64,000 nucleotides of DNA. Source: Gemmatimonas sp. UBA7669. Lineage in GTDB: Bacteria > Gemmatimonadota > Gemmatimonadetes > Gemmatimonadales > Gemmatimonadaceae. The DNA is taken from contig NZ_DLHL01000001.1 in the NCBI RefSeq assembly GCF_002483225.1, positions 1 through 64,000 of the forward strand, read 5' to 3'. The notes below the pieces were generated by a model. That model did no database searches. It saw nothing but the letters and a program-made list of their open reading frames with translations, and was not told where the DNA came from. A program made the position numbers and the translations under genes. Shown one piece after another: positions 6,518-15,541 of the stretch; the first letter of the stretch is position 1; every line of letters starts with the position of its first letter.

Positions 6518-8740
6518 ATGACATTCCTTCCTCGCCTCGCTCTCCTCGTTCTCGCAGCCACGCCAACGCTGGTCGGTGCGCAAACCCCTACGCTGCCGCG
6601 CGACTCCATCGCTCAGCTGCCGGGCATGAGCATCATCGGGTCGCCGACCGACCGAAACACGATTCCCGGGGGCGCTCAGGTGCTCGGGCGCGCTACGATG
6701 GAGCGCGCGCGCGTGTCCTCGACCAACGAGGCCCTGCGCAAGCTCGCGGGCGTGCACGTGCGCGACGAGGAGGGGTTGGGATTGCGACCCAACATCGGCA
6801 TCCGTGGGCTCAACCCCACCCGCTCCACCAAGACGCTGCTGCTTGAGGACGGCATCCCGATCACGCTGGCGCCCTATGGCGACAACGCGGCGTACTACCA
6901 CCCGCCGGTCGGCCGCATGGAGCGCATCGAGGTGCTCAAGGGAGCCGGCTCGATCCTGCACGGCCCGCAGACGGTCGGCGGCGTCATCAACTACATCACG
7001 CCGGGTCTGCCGGTCGAGAGCGGCGCGACGCTCCGCTTCACAGGCGGCAACAATGGGTTGGTGAACGGCTACCTCCGCGGGGCGGCCGTCAACGGAGACG
7101 TTGGCGCGGTGGTCGACCTCGGCCGCTGGCGGGCGGAGGGCGCACGTGAGAACGTCAGCTCGGATGTGACTGATGCGTCCATCAAGCTCTTCGTGCCACT
7201 CGGGGCCGGCCATCAGGTCATCGCCAAGACCAACGTGTATCGAGAGGCGTCGCGGGTGACGTACTCCGGGCTGACCGAGGGCGAGTGGGCCGCCAATCCC
7301 CGCCAGAATCCGTTCCGCAACGACGTCTTCATCATTGATCGACTTGGTGGGACCATCGCCCACGAGTACAGCCGCAAGGCACGGCGCCTCACCACCACCC
7401 TCTACGGCCACGACATCTCACGGCCCTGGTGGCGGCAGTCGTCGAACTCTGCCCAGCGCCCGAACGACCGCAGTGATCCGGCGTGCGGCGGAATGCAGAA
7501 CCTGGAGTCCGGCTGTGGCAATGAGGGCCGAATCCGCCGCTATCGGGTGCTCGGCGCCGAGTCGCGATACAGCCAGCCACTGCACCTGTCGACCCTGTTC
7601 GGCACATTGGACGCGGGCGCCCGGTTGCACCGCGAGGTTCAGGAGCGCCAGCAGATCAACGGGGCGTCATTCGACAGCCGCACCTCCGGCCCTGCCACCA
7701 ACCCAGGCTCCGGACTCGTTGAGGACAACCGTCGGAGCACGGATGCCGTGGCGGGCTGGGCACAGGCACGACTCGGTACCGCGCGCTTCACCGTGACCTC
7801 AGGGCTTCGCGTCGAGCGCCTCAACATTGCGCGGCGCAACTTCCGACCCGTCGCCGGAAACCCGGATGGCGTGTCCGGCGCAACGTCGCTGACCGAGCTG
7901 ATTCCGGGGGTGGGCACCACGTTCACCGCGTTACCGGCCCTGACCCTGTTCGCCGGCGTGCATCGCGGGTTCAGCCCGCCGCGCAACGAGGACATCATCA
8001 GCAACACGACCGGCAGCGTGGTGGAGCTCGATCCCGAGCGCAGCTGGAACTACGAAGCCGGCCTGCGCTGGGCGCCGCGTGGCACGTGGACAGTGGACCT
8101 GACCGCCTTCCGAATGGATTTCTCCAACCAGATCATCCCGGCCAGCGTCGCCGGTGGTACCGGCGCCACGCTGACGAGCGCTGGCCGCACGCTGCATCAG
8201 GGGCTGGAGTTGGACGTCCGCGCCGAGCTGGGCGCCGGGCGCGTTGTGAGGCCGTTCGTGCAACTCGCCTCGACGTGGGTGCCAGTGGCCCGCACCGAGG
8301 GTACTCGCTTCGCCTACATCGGGACCGGTGGCGCTGACGTGGCGAACAAAGTCTACGCCGAGCAGAATGGGACGGGTACGCGCACCCGGCTGGACGTGAG
8401 CGGGAAGCGCCTGCCGTACGCACCCGCGCTGACGACCACGGCGACGCTTGGCCTGCGGCACCGAGGTGGCGCCGACCTATCCGTCGAGGCGGTCCACCTC
8501 GGACAGCAGTTCGGCGATGCAGCCAACACCCGCGTCACGGTGGCCGACGGTCAGCAGGGCATCCTACCGGCGAACACCCTCTGGAATGTCGCCGGGAACT
8601 TGCCGCTCCGGCCGCTGGGCGTGACGGCGTTTGCGACGGTCAAGAACCTCTTTGGGGAACTCGTGATCGTAGATCGCACCCGAGGGCTTCTGCCCGGTAT
8701 GCGACGCATGGTGCAGGCTGGGGTCGAGCGCTCGTTCTGA
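6518..8740 (+). CDS. TonB-dependent receptor, FecA-like
   Basis: This 740-residue outer-membrane receptor has a signal peptide ending GAQ, then a plug domain with the patterns LRKLAGVHVRDEEGLG, LRPNIGIRGLNPTRS and IEVLKGAGSILHGPQTVGGVINYI, which are typical of ferric-dicitrate-type receptors. A large beta-barrel follows that ends in a C-terminal Phe (VERSF). It would import a chelated metal or other ligand using TonB energy. The ATG at 6518 gives a clean signal peptide. It is divergent from merR with a 173-base intergenic region. The substrate is unknown; no ABC transporter or TonB genes are nearby. Confidence 0.88.
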   Translation: MTFLPRLALLVLAATPTLVGAQTPTLPRDSIAQLPGMSIIGSPTDRNTIPGGAQVLGRATMERARVSSTNEALRKLAGVHVRDEEGLGLRPNIGIRGLNPTRSTKTLLLEDGIPITLAPYGDNAAYYHPPVGRMERIEVLKGAGSILHGPQTVGGVINYITPGLPVESGATLRFTGGNNGLVNGYLRGAAVNGDVGAVVDLGRWRAEGARENVSSDVTDASIKLFVPLGAGHQVIAKTNVYREASRVTYSGLTEGEWAANPRQNPFRNDVFIIDRLGGTIAHEYSRKARRLTTTLYGHDISRPWWRQSSNSAQRPNDRSDPACGGMQNLESGCGNEGRIRRYRVLGAESRYSQPLHLSTLFGTLDAGARLHREVQERQQINGASFDSRTSGPATNPGSGLVEDNRRSTDAVAGWAQARLGTARFTVTSGLRVERLNIARRNFRPVAGNPDGVSGATSLTELIPGVGTTFTALPALTLFAGVHRGFSPPRNEDIISNTTGSVVELDPERSWNYEAGLRWAPRGTWTVDLTAFRMDFSNQIIPASVAGGTGATLTSAGRTLHQGLELDVRAELGAGRVVRPFVQLASTWVPVARTEGTRFAYIGTGGADVANKVYAEQNGTGTRTRLDVSGKRLPYAPALTTTATLGLRHRGGADLSVEAVHLGQQFGDAANTRVTVADGQQGILPANTLWNVAGNLPLRPLGVTAFATVKNLFGELVIVDRTRGLLPGMRRMVQAGVERSF

Positions 8741-8862
8741 GCGGCCTGCGCCGCGTCACCACGGCTTGCGCCTCATCGGCGGTATGTCTACGCAGTCACG
8801 GCGCGCGAACACTGCGACTGATGCGGTGAGTCTCCTCGGCACGCCGGTGCGGGCTCAGGTCA

Positions 8863-9315
8863 TCAGCTCATGTCTCGTCCGTGCCAGCTGCGACCTAACC
8901 AACGGTGCACCGTCCGGACGTAGGACTCGAACGGGGCACCAAATCGTGCCCGCAGCGCTCGCTCCTCTGCCGGGATCTGCACGCGATCCAGGTACACGGT
9001 AAGCAGTCCTGGTCCGAGCAGCGCGAGAGGCGAGCCCAAAGCCACCGCCGCGCCGGCCGCTACGCTCACGAAGCCCACGTACATCGGATTGCGAGTCCAA
9101 CGGTAAACCCCCTCGTCGACGAGCGTCGTGGCGCGCTCGGGGTATCGCGGATCGACGGTCGTGCGCTGCCGGCGGAACGCCGCGACGCCCGCGCCGGCCA
9201 CGGCCAGGCCGCCAGCGGCGAAGAGACCGCCGAGTAGTCGGAGCGCACCCGATGGACGAGCGACGGGATCTGCCACCGCAGACGGGACGCTCAACGCCAG
9301 CGCGCCGACAAGCAT
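8863..9315 (-). CDS. Isoprenylcysteine methyltransferase-like membrane protein
   Basis: This 150-residue integral membrane protein has the C-terminal signature of the ICMT/PEMT-like methyltransferase family: TLVDEGVYRWTRNPMYVGF, followed by a hydrophobic helix and EERALRARFGAPFESYVRTVHRW. This region binds S-adenosylmethionine in the family. Such proteins are frequent passengers in metal-resistance islands, with uncertain substrates. The start at 9315 precedes the first helix and is not certain. A longer relative lies at 43699. Confidence 0.75.
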   Translation of the reverse strand: MLVGALALSVPSAVADPVARPSGALRLLGGLFAAGGLAVAGAGVAAFRRQRTTVDPRYPERATTLVDEGVYRWTRNPMYVGFVSVAAGAAVALGSPLALLGPGLLTVYLDRVQIPAEERALRARFGAPFESYVRTVHRWLGRSWHGRDMS

Positions 9316-9676
9316 GAGGACGGGGGGATTCCGAATTCCAGTATGTTTGGAGTTCCGGCAGCGATTGCGCGCGGCTTTGGACTGCGCATCCTGATGCTAT
9401 TTGGTGGGCACGACATCCACAGCCTAACGGTATGCGGCGTCAGTCTCGCCATCCATCGGCCGACCGCAGGGCTCCGACGTCGCTATGTCGTCGAGGATGG
9501 ACGCGGCGTCGCTGATACCGGCGAATACGCGGCCTCAGCCGCCAACTAGCTGGCCCTCGCGTCGACGCGCGAGCAGCCCTTGACCCTCTACTCTAGTAGA
9601 GGGTGTACTGTGTACCCGTGAAGCGTTTGCCCGGTCACATGGACTTGGGCACCGATTCGTCCACCGGGCTCCATCC
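9316..9676. other. 361-bp regulatory gap before the P-type ATPase gene
   Basis: No coding signature is seen. The notable element is the MerR-type promoter at 9580-9611, which gives an approximately 60-base leader for the ATPase gene. Confidence 0.6.
9580..9611 (+). promoter_or_regulatory. MerR/ZntR-type promoter of the metal ATPase gene
   Basis: TTGACC (9580-9585) and TACTGT (9606-9611) are separated by 20 bp. The spacer holds the palindrome CTCTACTC-TA-GTAGAG, almost identical to the one at 13386-13401. The spacing and dyad match ZntR/CadR/PbrR-type operators. The regulator is most likely the MerR-family protein at 13472. Confidence 0.85.
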
Positions 9677-12100
9677 ATGGCCGCCAAAAACCGGCTGATC
9701 CAGATCAAGGCGAGCGGCATGATGTGCTCGTTCTGCACCATGTCCGTCGAGAAGGCGCTCGCGCGCGTCCCTGGCGTCAACAGCGTGCAGGTCAACCTCG
9801 TCCACGGCATCATCCTCGTCGACGCGGATCGAGGCCGCGTGACCGAGCAGCAGGTGGCCCAGAAGGTTGAAGACTTGGGGTACACTGTGGTGGCGACTGA
9901 GGCGCAGCAGGTCGCAACCGACGACGCGCTCTTCGCCACCATCCGGCGGCGCGGGGGCCTCGCGATGGGACTCGCCATCGCGGACCTGCTCTTTGATCCG
10001 CTCAACCTGGCCGGCCTCCCTGCGCGCACGCGCGCGTTGGTGAGCGCCCTCGTTGCGATCATCGTCCTGCTCTGGATCGGCTACCCGATTCTGCGGAAGA
10101 CGATCATGGCGCTGAGTGAGCGCGTCATCAATGCCAACGTGTTGCTCTCTACCGGCGCGTGGGGCGCGTTCGCCATTGGCGTGGGCCATTTGCTGCAACC
10201 AACCGCGTGGCCCAACTTCTTCCCGGTCGCCGTCTGGCTGATGGCGCTGCATCTCTTCTTCGGCGCCTTCAAGCTGGGTACGCGGAAGCGCGCCGCCGAA
10301 TCGGTGCGTCGACTGCTGTCGCTCCAGGCCCAGTCGGCGCGCGTGCTGCGCGGCGGCCACGACGTCGAGGTCCCGGTCGCCGAGGTGACGCTGGGCGAGA
10401 TCGTGGCCGTGCGACCGGGCGAACTGGTGCCCCTGGACGGCATCGTGCGTGAGGGCAGCTCGAGCTTCGACATGGCAAGCGTCACCGGTGAGAGCGTGCC
10501 GGTGTTCCGCGAGGCGGGCGGCGAAGTGGTTGGCGGCACGATGAATGTCGACGGCTTCGTGCGCGTGGAAGTGACGCGGCTCGTCTCGGAGGGCTTCGTC
10601 GCGCAGGTGGTTGGGCTGATGCGGCAGATCGAGGAGCGAAAGCCGCCGATCCAGCTGCTCATGGACCGGCTCATGAACTACTACGGGCCCGTGGTCTATG
10701 CCGTGGCGGCCGTGGCGTTCATGGGCTGGTTGGTGTATTCGGGGAGCGTGCAGCAGGCGACGCTGATCGCCCTCACCGTGGTCATCATGGGCTACCCCTG
10801 CGCGCTCGGCATCACGACGCCCATGGTCCTCGCCATCGGTGGTGGGCACGGCATCGCCCGAGGCCTGCTGGTGCGCGCCGGGGAGTTCTTCCAGGCATTG
10901 GCCGAGGTCGACACGGTGGTCTTCGACAAGACCGGCACGCTCACCTACGGACGTCCCACCGTGCGCGAGGCGATCCCCTTCACCGGGACCGAGCAGGACC
11001 TCCTCCGGCACGCGGCGGCCGCCGAAGCCGGGAGCGAACACCCGCTGGCCGGCGCCATCGTGCACTATGCGCAGTTCCAGGAGATCCGGCACCACGACGC
11101 CACGGACTTCCGCGCCGTGCCAGGCAAGGGCGTCGTCGCCAGCGTGGGTGGCCGCCGCGTCGTCGTGGGCCGGCCGTCGTTCCTTGCGAGCGAAGGCGCT
11201 GGTGCCACCGTGCCGACCGCGCTGGAGGAGCGCGTCCGGGCGCTCGAGGTGGGGCACTCGGTGGTCTACGTTGCCATCGACGGCCTGCTCTTCGGCGTCA
11301 TCGCGCTGCAGGATACGCCGCGGCCGGCCACCGCGCGCCTTATGGCGCGTCTCAAGGCCATGGGGCTGCGCACGGCGATGCTCACCGGCGACAGCCGGAG
11401 TGTGGCCGACGCTGTGGCCCGCGACATCGGGCTCGATGATGTGCATGCGGAACTGCTCCCACACGAGAAGGTCGACATCATCGCACGGTTGCAGGCCGAA
11501 GGCCGCACGGTGGCGTTTGTTGGCGACGGCATCAACGACGCCCCGGCGCTCGTGCAGAGCGATGTCGGCATCGCGCTCGGCGCCGGCACCGACGTGGCCA
11601 TGCAGTCGGCCGGTGTGGTGCTCGTGAGCGACAAGCTGGACAAGGTGGCGAGCGCAATCATCCTCGGCCGCGCCTCGCACCGGAAGATGCGGCACAACAT
11701 TGCCATCGCGGTCACCGCCAACGTGATCGGCATGACGCTCGCCATCGTCGGCGCAATCACCGCGCCGTTAGCCATCGGGATCATGGCGGTTTCGGTGCTG
11801 GGCGTGCTCGCGTCGACGGCCATGCTGGTGCGACTGCAGCTCGATGAGGCGCGCGCAGGCGACGAGACGGCATCGGGCACCGCGGCCATGGCGTCCGATG
11901 TGGCCGAGACCGTGATCCCCGCACGCCGCATGCACTGCGACGCCTGCGCACGGCGCATCGACACGACGTTGGCCAAGATCGACGGCGTGCGCTCCGTCAA
12001 GGCGAACGCGATCCGCAAGGAGGTCGTCGTCGCCTACGAGTCGGCCCGCGTCACCGAGGAACAGCTCCGCGGCGAGCTCGAAACAATGGGTATGCGATGA
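9677..12100 (+). CDS. Heavy-metal P1B-type ATPase with two HMA domains and a YPC motif
   Basis: This 807-residue inner-membrane metal exporter has an N-terminal HMA domain (GMMCSFC), membrane helices, actuator motif TGES, the phosphorylation site DKTGT with Asp417, and the hinge GDGIND. A second HMA-like domain follows at the extreme C-terminus (MHCDACARRIDTT). The membrane metal-binding motif is GYPCALG at 372-378, where Zn/Cd/Pb and Cu pumps usually have CPC and other subgroups have SPC or CPH. Loss of the first cysteine could change metal choice. The ZntR-like promoter and partner regulator suggest Zn, Cd or Pb as inducer. The next gene is a CcdA-like protein 37 bases downstream. Confidence 0.9.
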   Translation: MAAKNRLIQIKASGMMCSFCTMSVEKALARVPGVNSVQVNLVHGIILVDADRGRVTEQQVAQKVEDLGYTVVATEAQQVATDDALFATIRRRGGLAMGLAIADLLFDPLNLAGLPARTRALVSALVAIIVLLWIGYPILRKTIMALSERVINANVLLSTGAWGAFAIGVGHLLQPTAWPNFFPVAVWLMALHLFFGAFKLGTRKRAAESVRRLLSLQAQSARVLRGGHDVEVPVAEVTLGEIVAVRPGELVPLDGIVREGSSSFDMASVTGESVPVFREAGGEVVGGTMNVDGFVRVEVTRLVSEGFVAQVVGLMRQIEERKPPIQLLMDRLMNYYGPVVYAVAAVAFMGWLVYSGSVQQATLIALTVVIMGYPCALGITTPMVLAIGGGHGIARGLLVRAGEFFQALAEVDTVVFDKTGTLTYGRPTVREAIPFTGTEQDLLRHAAAAEAGSEHPLAGAIVHYAQFQEIRHHDATDFRAVPGKGVVASVGGRRVVVGRPSFLASEGAGATVPTALEERVRALEVGHSVVYVAIDGLLFGVIALQDTPRPATARLMARLKAMGLRTAMLTGDSRSVADAVARDIGLDDVHAELLPHEKVDIIARLQAEGRTVAFVGDGINDAPALVQSDVGIALGAGTDVAMQSAGVVLVSDKLDKVASAIILGRASHRKMRHNIAIAVTANVIGMTLAIVGAITAPLAIGIMAVSVLGVLASTAMLVRLQLDEARAGDETASGTAAMASDVAETVIPARRMHCDACARRIDTTLAKIDGVRSVKANAIRKEVVVAYESARVTEEQLRGELETMGMR

Positions 12101-12137
12101 ACACCTCGGCGATGAACGCATTTGCCGTGAGCGCGTC

Positions 12138-12869
12138 GTGAACCCAGCGGATTTGATCGAACGGCTGTCAGCGTCGGTCGCGCAGTATCCCGTGGTGGCC
12201 CTGCTCGTCGCGGCGTTGGGTGGCATCGTGTCCACCAGCACCTGCCCATGCACCCTCCCGGCCGGCGTGGGCATCGTGGGGTACGTGGGCACCCACGGCG
12301 AGGCCGGCGCGGCGAACGGAGGGCGCACACGGGCGTCCCGGGGCGGTCCGGGAGCCGGGCTCTCGCTCGCGTTCTTTGCGGGACTCGTCCTCACCCTGAC
12401 CGCGCTCGGTGCGGCCGCGTCGGTGGTGGGCCGACTCCTCACCGAGTGGGGATCGGCCTTCGCCGTCGGCGCAGCGATCATCGCCGCCGCAGCGGGCGTG
12501 GCGACCCTGCTGGCCCCGGCCATCCGGCGTCGCCTGCCGAACCCGGGGATCCGCCAGCGACGCGGCGTCGCGGGCGCGTTCGTCTACGGGGTGATGTACA
12601 GCGTGGCGACACTCACGACGTCAGCCGGTCCCCTCCTGCTGTTGCTCACGGTCGCCACGGCCGTCGGTCGCCCCGTCTACGGGGCGGCGATCTCCCTCGC
12701 CTACGGCGTCGGCCGCGGCGCCCCGTTCCTCGCCCTCGGCCTCTTCGCCGGGCAGCTGGGACGCTGGCTCGAGCGCGTCGAGCGGGCCCGGCGCCCGGCG
12801 GAGGTCGTGAGCGGGGTCGCCCTTCTCGGGGTCGCGGTCTATTTCGCCCGCCTCTCGACGGTGGTCTAG
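12138..12869 (+). CDS. CcdA/DsbD-like transmembrane protein
   Basis: This 243-residue membrane protein has about six helices and the segment STSTCPCTLPAGVG near residue 33, similar to the first conserved Cys-Pro region of CcdA/DsbD transmembrane domains. A second hydrophobic repeat has VMYSVATLTTSAGP at the equivalent place but lacks a matching Cys. Classical CcdA shuttles electrons with one Cys in each half, so thiol transfer may be altered. The pair TCPC could instead bind metal. Its GTG start at 12138 follows the metal ATPase closely, so the two are probably co-transcribed and functionally linked in metal export. Confidence 0.72.
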   Translation: MNPADLIERLSASVAQYPVVALLVAALGGIVSTSTCPCTLPAGVGIVGYVGTHGEAGAANGGRTRASRGGPGAGLSLAFFAGLVLTLTALGAAASVVGRLLTEWGSAFAVGAAIIAAAAGVATLLAPAIRRRLPNPGIRQRRGVAGAFVYGVMYSVATLTTSAGPLLLLLTVATAVGRPVYGAAISLAYGVGRGAPFLALGLFAGQLGRWLERVERARRPAEVVSGVALLGVAVYFARLSTVV

Positions 12870-12891
12870 CCGCGTGCGCCCCATGCCCCGG

Positions 12892-13338
12892 CTACGCCCG
12901 TCTGACCGCCGCGCGGTAGCCGAGTCCCTTAATGACCGTGATGAGCGCGGCGGGCGTGGTGCGGGCCGGATCGTACAGGATGATCGCCTCGCGCCGCGCG
13001 ACGCTGACGTCCGCGCGGACCACGCCAGGGGTCCGCGCCAGCATCGCCGTCACGGTTCGCTCGCAGCTGGTGCAGAACATCCCCGAGACGTCCAGCACCA
13101 CGCGCTGGGCACCCGGGACGTTCGCGGCCGCCGCCAACGAGTCCAGCGGCAACTCCGCGCCGGCGACGGACGCTCCCTCGCGAGGGCCGCCCGGCCAGCG
13201 GCTCACCGCGAACGGCATGGTGACGGCGGCCGCCAAGACGAGGGCGGCGGCCATCAGCGGCCACCGGCGCGTAGCCGTGGGCGGCAGCGCAACCGGACGC
13301 TCTGGGGCGTCCGTAGATGGGGGAGGTGTTGAAGCCAT
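12892..13338 (-). CDS. Membrane-anchored or exported HMA-domain metal-binding protein
   Basis: This 148-residue protein has an N-terminal hydrophobic segment (PLMAAALVLAAAVTMPFAV, residues 27-45), a linker and an HMA domain with SGMFCTSCERTV. It ends TTPAALITVIKGLGYRAAVRRA. It resembles MerP-type periplasmic scavengers but is driven by a ZntR-like promoter (13376-13407). It should therefore serve the same metal as the ATPase at 9677. It is divergent from the regulator gene and convergent with the CcdA-like gene, with only 22 bases between ends. Confidence 0.82.
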   Translation of the reverse strand: MASTPPPSTDAPERPVALPPTATRRWPLMAAALVLAAAVTMPFAVSRWPGGPREGASVAGAELPLDSLAAAANVPGAQRVVLDVSGMFCTSCERTVTAMLARTPGVVRADVSVARREAIILYDPARTTPAALITVIKGLGYRAAVRRA

Positions 13339-13375
13339 GGTTGTGCTTGGGCAAGAGGTCCGGCCATCACCCGCA

Positions 13376-13407
13376 AACATACGCCCTCTACCCGAGTAGA
13401 GAGTCAA
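13376..13407 (-). promoter_or_regulatory. MerR/ZntR-type promoter for the HMA protein
   Basis: On the minus strand TTGACT (13402-13407) and TATGTT (13376-13381) are 20 bp apart. The spacer palindrome is CTCTACTC-GG-GTAGAG. It differs from the ATPase promoter only in the central bases, so both should be read by one regulator. The -10 box is 37 bases from the ATG at 13338. Confidence 0.85.
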
Positions 13408-13471
13408 TGGCTTATCGTGAAGCGGCGGCGCGGAGGCGGCGCCCACATGGCATTCTCGCAGGGAGCGCACA

Positions 13472-14044
13472 ATGACGGCAGGAACCCGACGGCCCGGTAG
13501 CCAGCCCGAGGCAGGGCGCTCGAGCCCCAAAACGCCGGAACCGACGACGCTCCGCGCACGTGGTCTCTTGGCCGGCGCGGTGGCGAAGTCGCTGGAGATC
13601 GGCATACAGACGCTCCACTTCTATGAGCGCGAGGGCCTGATCCCGGAACCGCCGCGTTCGGAGTCCGGCTATCGGCTGTACACGCCGGAGATCGTGGACC
13701 GGGTTCGCTTCATTCGGAAAGCTCAGGCGTTGGGGCTGCCGTTGCATGAGATCAAGCAGGTGCTCGAGCTTGCGGCGCGCGGGAGCAGCCCGTGTGGCCG
13801 GGTCCAAGCGTCCTTGGCGGAGAAGCTCGCCGATGTCGACCGTCGCCTGCGGGAGCTCCAGTCGTTCCGCGACGAGCTCGCACGTTTGTCCGAGCAGGCG
13901 ACGAACCCCACAGTCAGCGACGGCGGGGCGCGCATTTGTAGCATCGTCGAGACGGCGATGCCGGCATCAGCGCCCGAGCCGCCGCGAGAACGCGTCCTGG
14001 TTGCATTGCGCTCGCGTCGCCGAGGGGTCCCACGGCGGCCCTGA
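13472..14044 (+). CDS. MerR-family metal-responsive regulator, ZntR/PbrR-like
   Basis: This 190-residue protein has a long N-terminal tail, then the winged-helix region KSLEIGIQTLHFYEREGLIPEPPRSESGYRLYT. The dimer helix contains ELAARGSSPCGRVQASLAEKLADVDRRLRELQSFRDEL, and a late metal-loop cysteine sits in ARICSIVET. The Cys positions resemble the ZntR/CadR/PbrR group rather than MerR. ATG at 13472 has GGGAG at 13461-13465. It is divergent from the HMA protein, and its operators are predicted at 9580 and 13376. Zn, Cd or Pb is the likely effector; the sequence alone cannot decide. Confidence 0.87.
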   Translation: MTAGTRRPGSQPEAGRSSPKTPEPTTLRARGLLAGAVAKSLEIGIQTLHFYEREGLIPEPPRSESGYRLYTPEIVDRVRFIRKAQALGLPLHEIKQVLELAARGSSPCGRVQASLAEKLADVDRRLRELQSFRDELARLSEQATNPTVSDGGARICSIVETAMPASAPEPPRERVLVALRSRRRGVPRRP

Positions 14045-14049
14045 CCAAA

Positions 14050-14268
14050 TCAGTACCCGGGGGCTGCGCAACATCGTGGCACGCCGCCCTGCATGCACGG
14101 ACACGGCACCAACCCGTAGGCGCAGAACACAGCAATCGCCCGCGGTGGGCCGCAGCAGCGACTGGCAGCCCGCGCACTCTTGAAAGAGGTGACACGCGTT
14201 GGTGGGCATCGCGAGCATCTCCTCGTGCAAGCAGGCGGGACACCGCGGGGACGGACCGGGGCGTCGTG
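14050..14268 (-). pseudogene. GDCCVxC-domain small protein, frameshifted
   Basis: Two frames on the minus strand join to one known family. The first reads CPACLHEEMLAMPTNACHLF, then QECAGCQSLLRPTAGDCCV. The second continues VFCAYGLVPCPCMQGG to a stop at 14050. The whole is the GDCCVxC small-protein family with its zinc-finger-like CPxC...CxxC and GDCCVFC motif. The family is often found beside metal resistance genes. A two-base loss in a TGTG run around 14127-14132 separates the frames. It is either a broken gene or an assembly error. No certain start codon is seen; the 5' limit is approximate. There is no in-frame TGA, so no selenocysteine form here. Confidence 0.72.
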
Positions 14269-14548
14269 GCCACGACGTCTTCCGTGCAGCCCGAGAGCAG
14301 GCGCTGGACGCCCGTCCTCACGCCGCGGTGCGGCTGACCGGACCTTCATCCGGCGCATCCGGTCGTGGCGTTGCGTACCGGCGATCCTCCTGTGGGTCGG
14401 AGTCGCCCGGTTCCACCAGTGCGCAGTTGAGATGCGAGTGAACGGCCGCTGCGTGCCTAGCGTTGTCCCATGCAGGAGCCTCATTGCGCAGGGTGAGCCA
14501 CGAAGCGTGACGTAGGAAGGGCACGTCGTGGAAGAAAACGGCGTGGCG

Positions 14549-15187
14549 CTAGGAAACCGCGAAGATCGCCGTGTAGGCCCACGGGGGCCCGTTTCGAGTG
14601 CTGAACACAAACCCCGCCCGTTCGACCTGGCGACGCAGTGCCGAGAACCGGCAGAAGTCAGGGTCTGGGAGATGTTCACTGATCGCCAGCGTCCCGGCAG
14701 GTCCGAGCACACGAGCGATCTCGCGGAGGCAGCCCGATTGATCGCGCACTTCGCCGAACACCGTCACCATGTAGACCACGTCGACCGAGGCACTCTCGAA
14801 CGGGAGGTGGGCGGCGTCGCCAGCGACGCACACGACCTGGCCCGTGGTGCTCGCACCGCGCCTCACCTGATTCCGCCGCAACATCTCTACCTGCACGTCG
14901 CAGAGAATGAGCCGACCAGCCGGCAGCTGCGTCGCCACGTGGCGACTGTAGTAGCCTGACCCGGGCCCAAGCTCCAATGCAACGGTGTCGGGTCGAAGCG
15001 GAAGCTGCCGCACCAGTCGGCTCGGGGACAAGACGACTCGCCGCCATGGGAGTTCCAGCACCCACCAGAGCTGGTGCGGAAACACGCCGCGACCAAGCCC
15101 TCGGCGCCACAGGTCTTGCCAATGGCGTAGCCTCTTCGATGCACGCCGCGCCGCCCATCCGCGCGGGTCGCCCTCCCCCGAGGTCAC
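14549..15187 (-). CDS. Class I SAM-dependent methyltransferase
   Basis: This 212-residue cytosolic protein has the SAM-binding motif I VALELGPGSGYYSRHVA, acidic motif II LILCDVQVEMLRR, AGDAAHLPF, and the post-motif VDVVYMVTVFGEV. It resembles UbiE/COQ5-like methyltransferases. The substrate is not evident. The GTG start at 15187 is preferred because AGGAGG lies about 7 bases upstream; TTG at 15193 would lie directly on it. The N-terminal 60 residues (RHWQDLWRRGLGRGVFPHQLWWVLELPWRR) are typical of a group often found in metal islands. Confidence 0.82.
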   Translation of the reverse strand: MTSGEGDPRGWAARRASKRLRHWQDLWRRGLGRGVFPHQLWWVLELPWRRVVLSPSRLVRQLPLRPDTVALELGPGSGYYSRHVATQLPAGRLILCDVQVEMLRRNQVRRGASTTGQVVCVAGDAAHLPFESASVDVVYMVTVFGEVRDQSGCLREIARVLGPAGTLAISEHLPDPDFCRFSALRRQVERAGFVFSTRNGPPWAYTAIFAVS

Positions 15188-15541
15188 GGTCAACCCTCCT
15201 CTATGCGCCCTGCGGCCACCGAACCCGCCGAGCGCCGAGCCCCCACGGAGAGACCAGCATGTAGTAGGAGTGCGTCCCGCACGTGGCCGACTGCGCAGGT
15301 GCGCGCCGCAGCCAGCGCCCAACACGTCGAGCCGCGCGGCTCCGACGTCCCACGGTGCGAAGGCCACGACAGGCCGCCGCCCTGGCAAGTCACATCCCCT
15401 CGTAGCGCAGTGGCCGCGACGTGGCGGCTCGACGTCGTCTGATCCGTCAGGCCAGGACTGATCGAACCGCGACGCGGCTGCCGACGACGCCAGATTCTGG
15501 TGTCGCCTGAGCCGCCAGAGGCCGGCGACACCAGCACCGTC
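15188..15541. other. 354-bp gap with no recognisable gene
   Basis: Open frames here are shadows without family features. It lies between the methyltransferase start and the end of the Csp gene, both on the minus strand. Confidence 0.5.

Noticed and set aside
9635..11695. A 686-codon minus-strand frame opposite the P-type ATPase
   Set aside because: The plus strand encodes a complete P1B ATPase; the antisense frame is His/Asp/Arg-rich shadow.
14127..14141. Selenocysteine in the GDCCVxC motif
   Set aside because: Some family members carry Sec, but the motif here has TGC/TGT codons and no in-frame TGA with a following stem-loop; the break is a two-base deletion.
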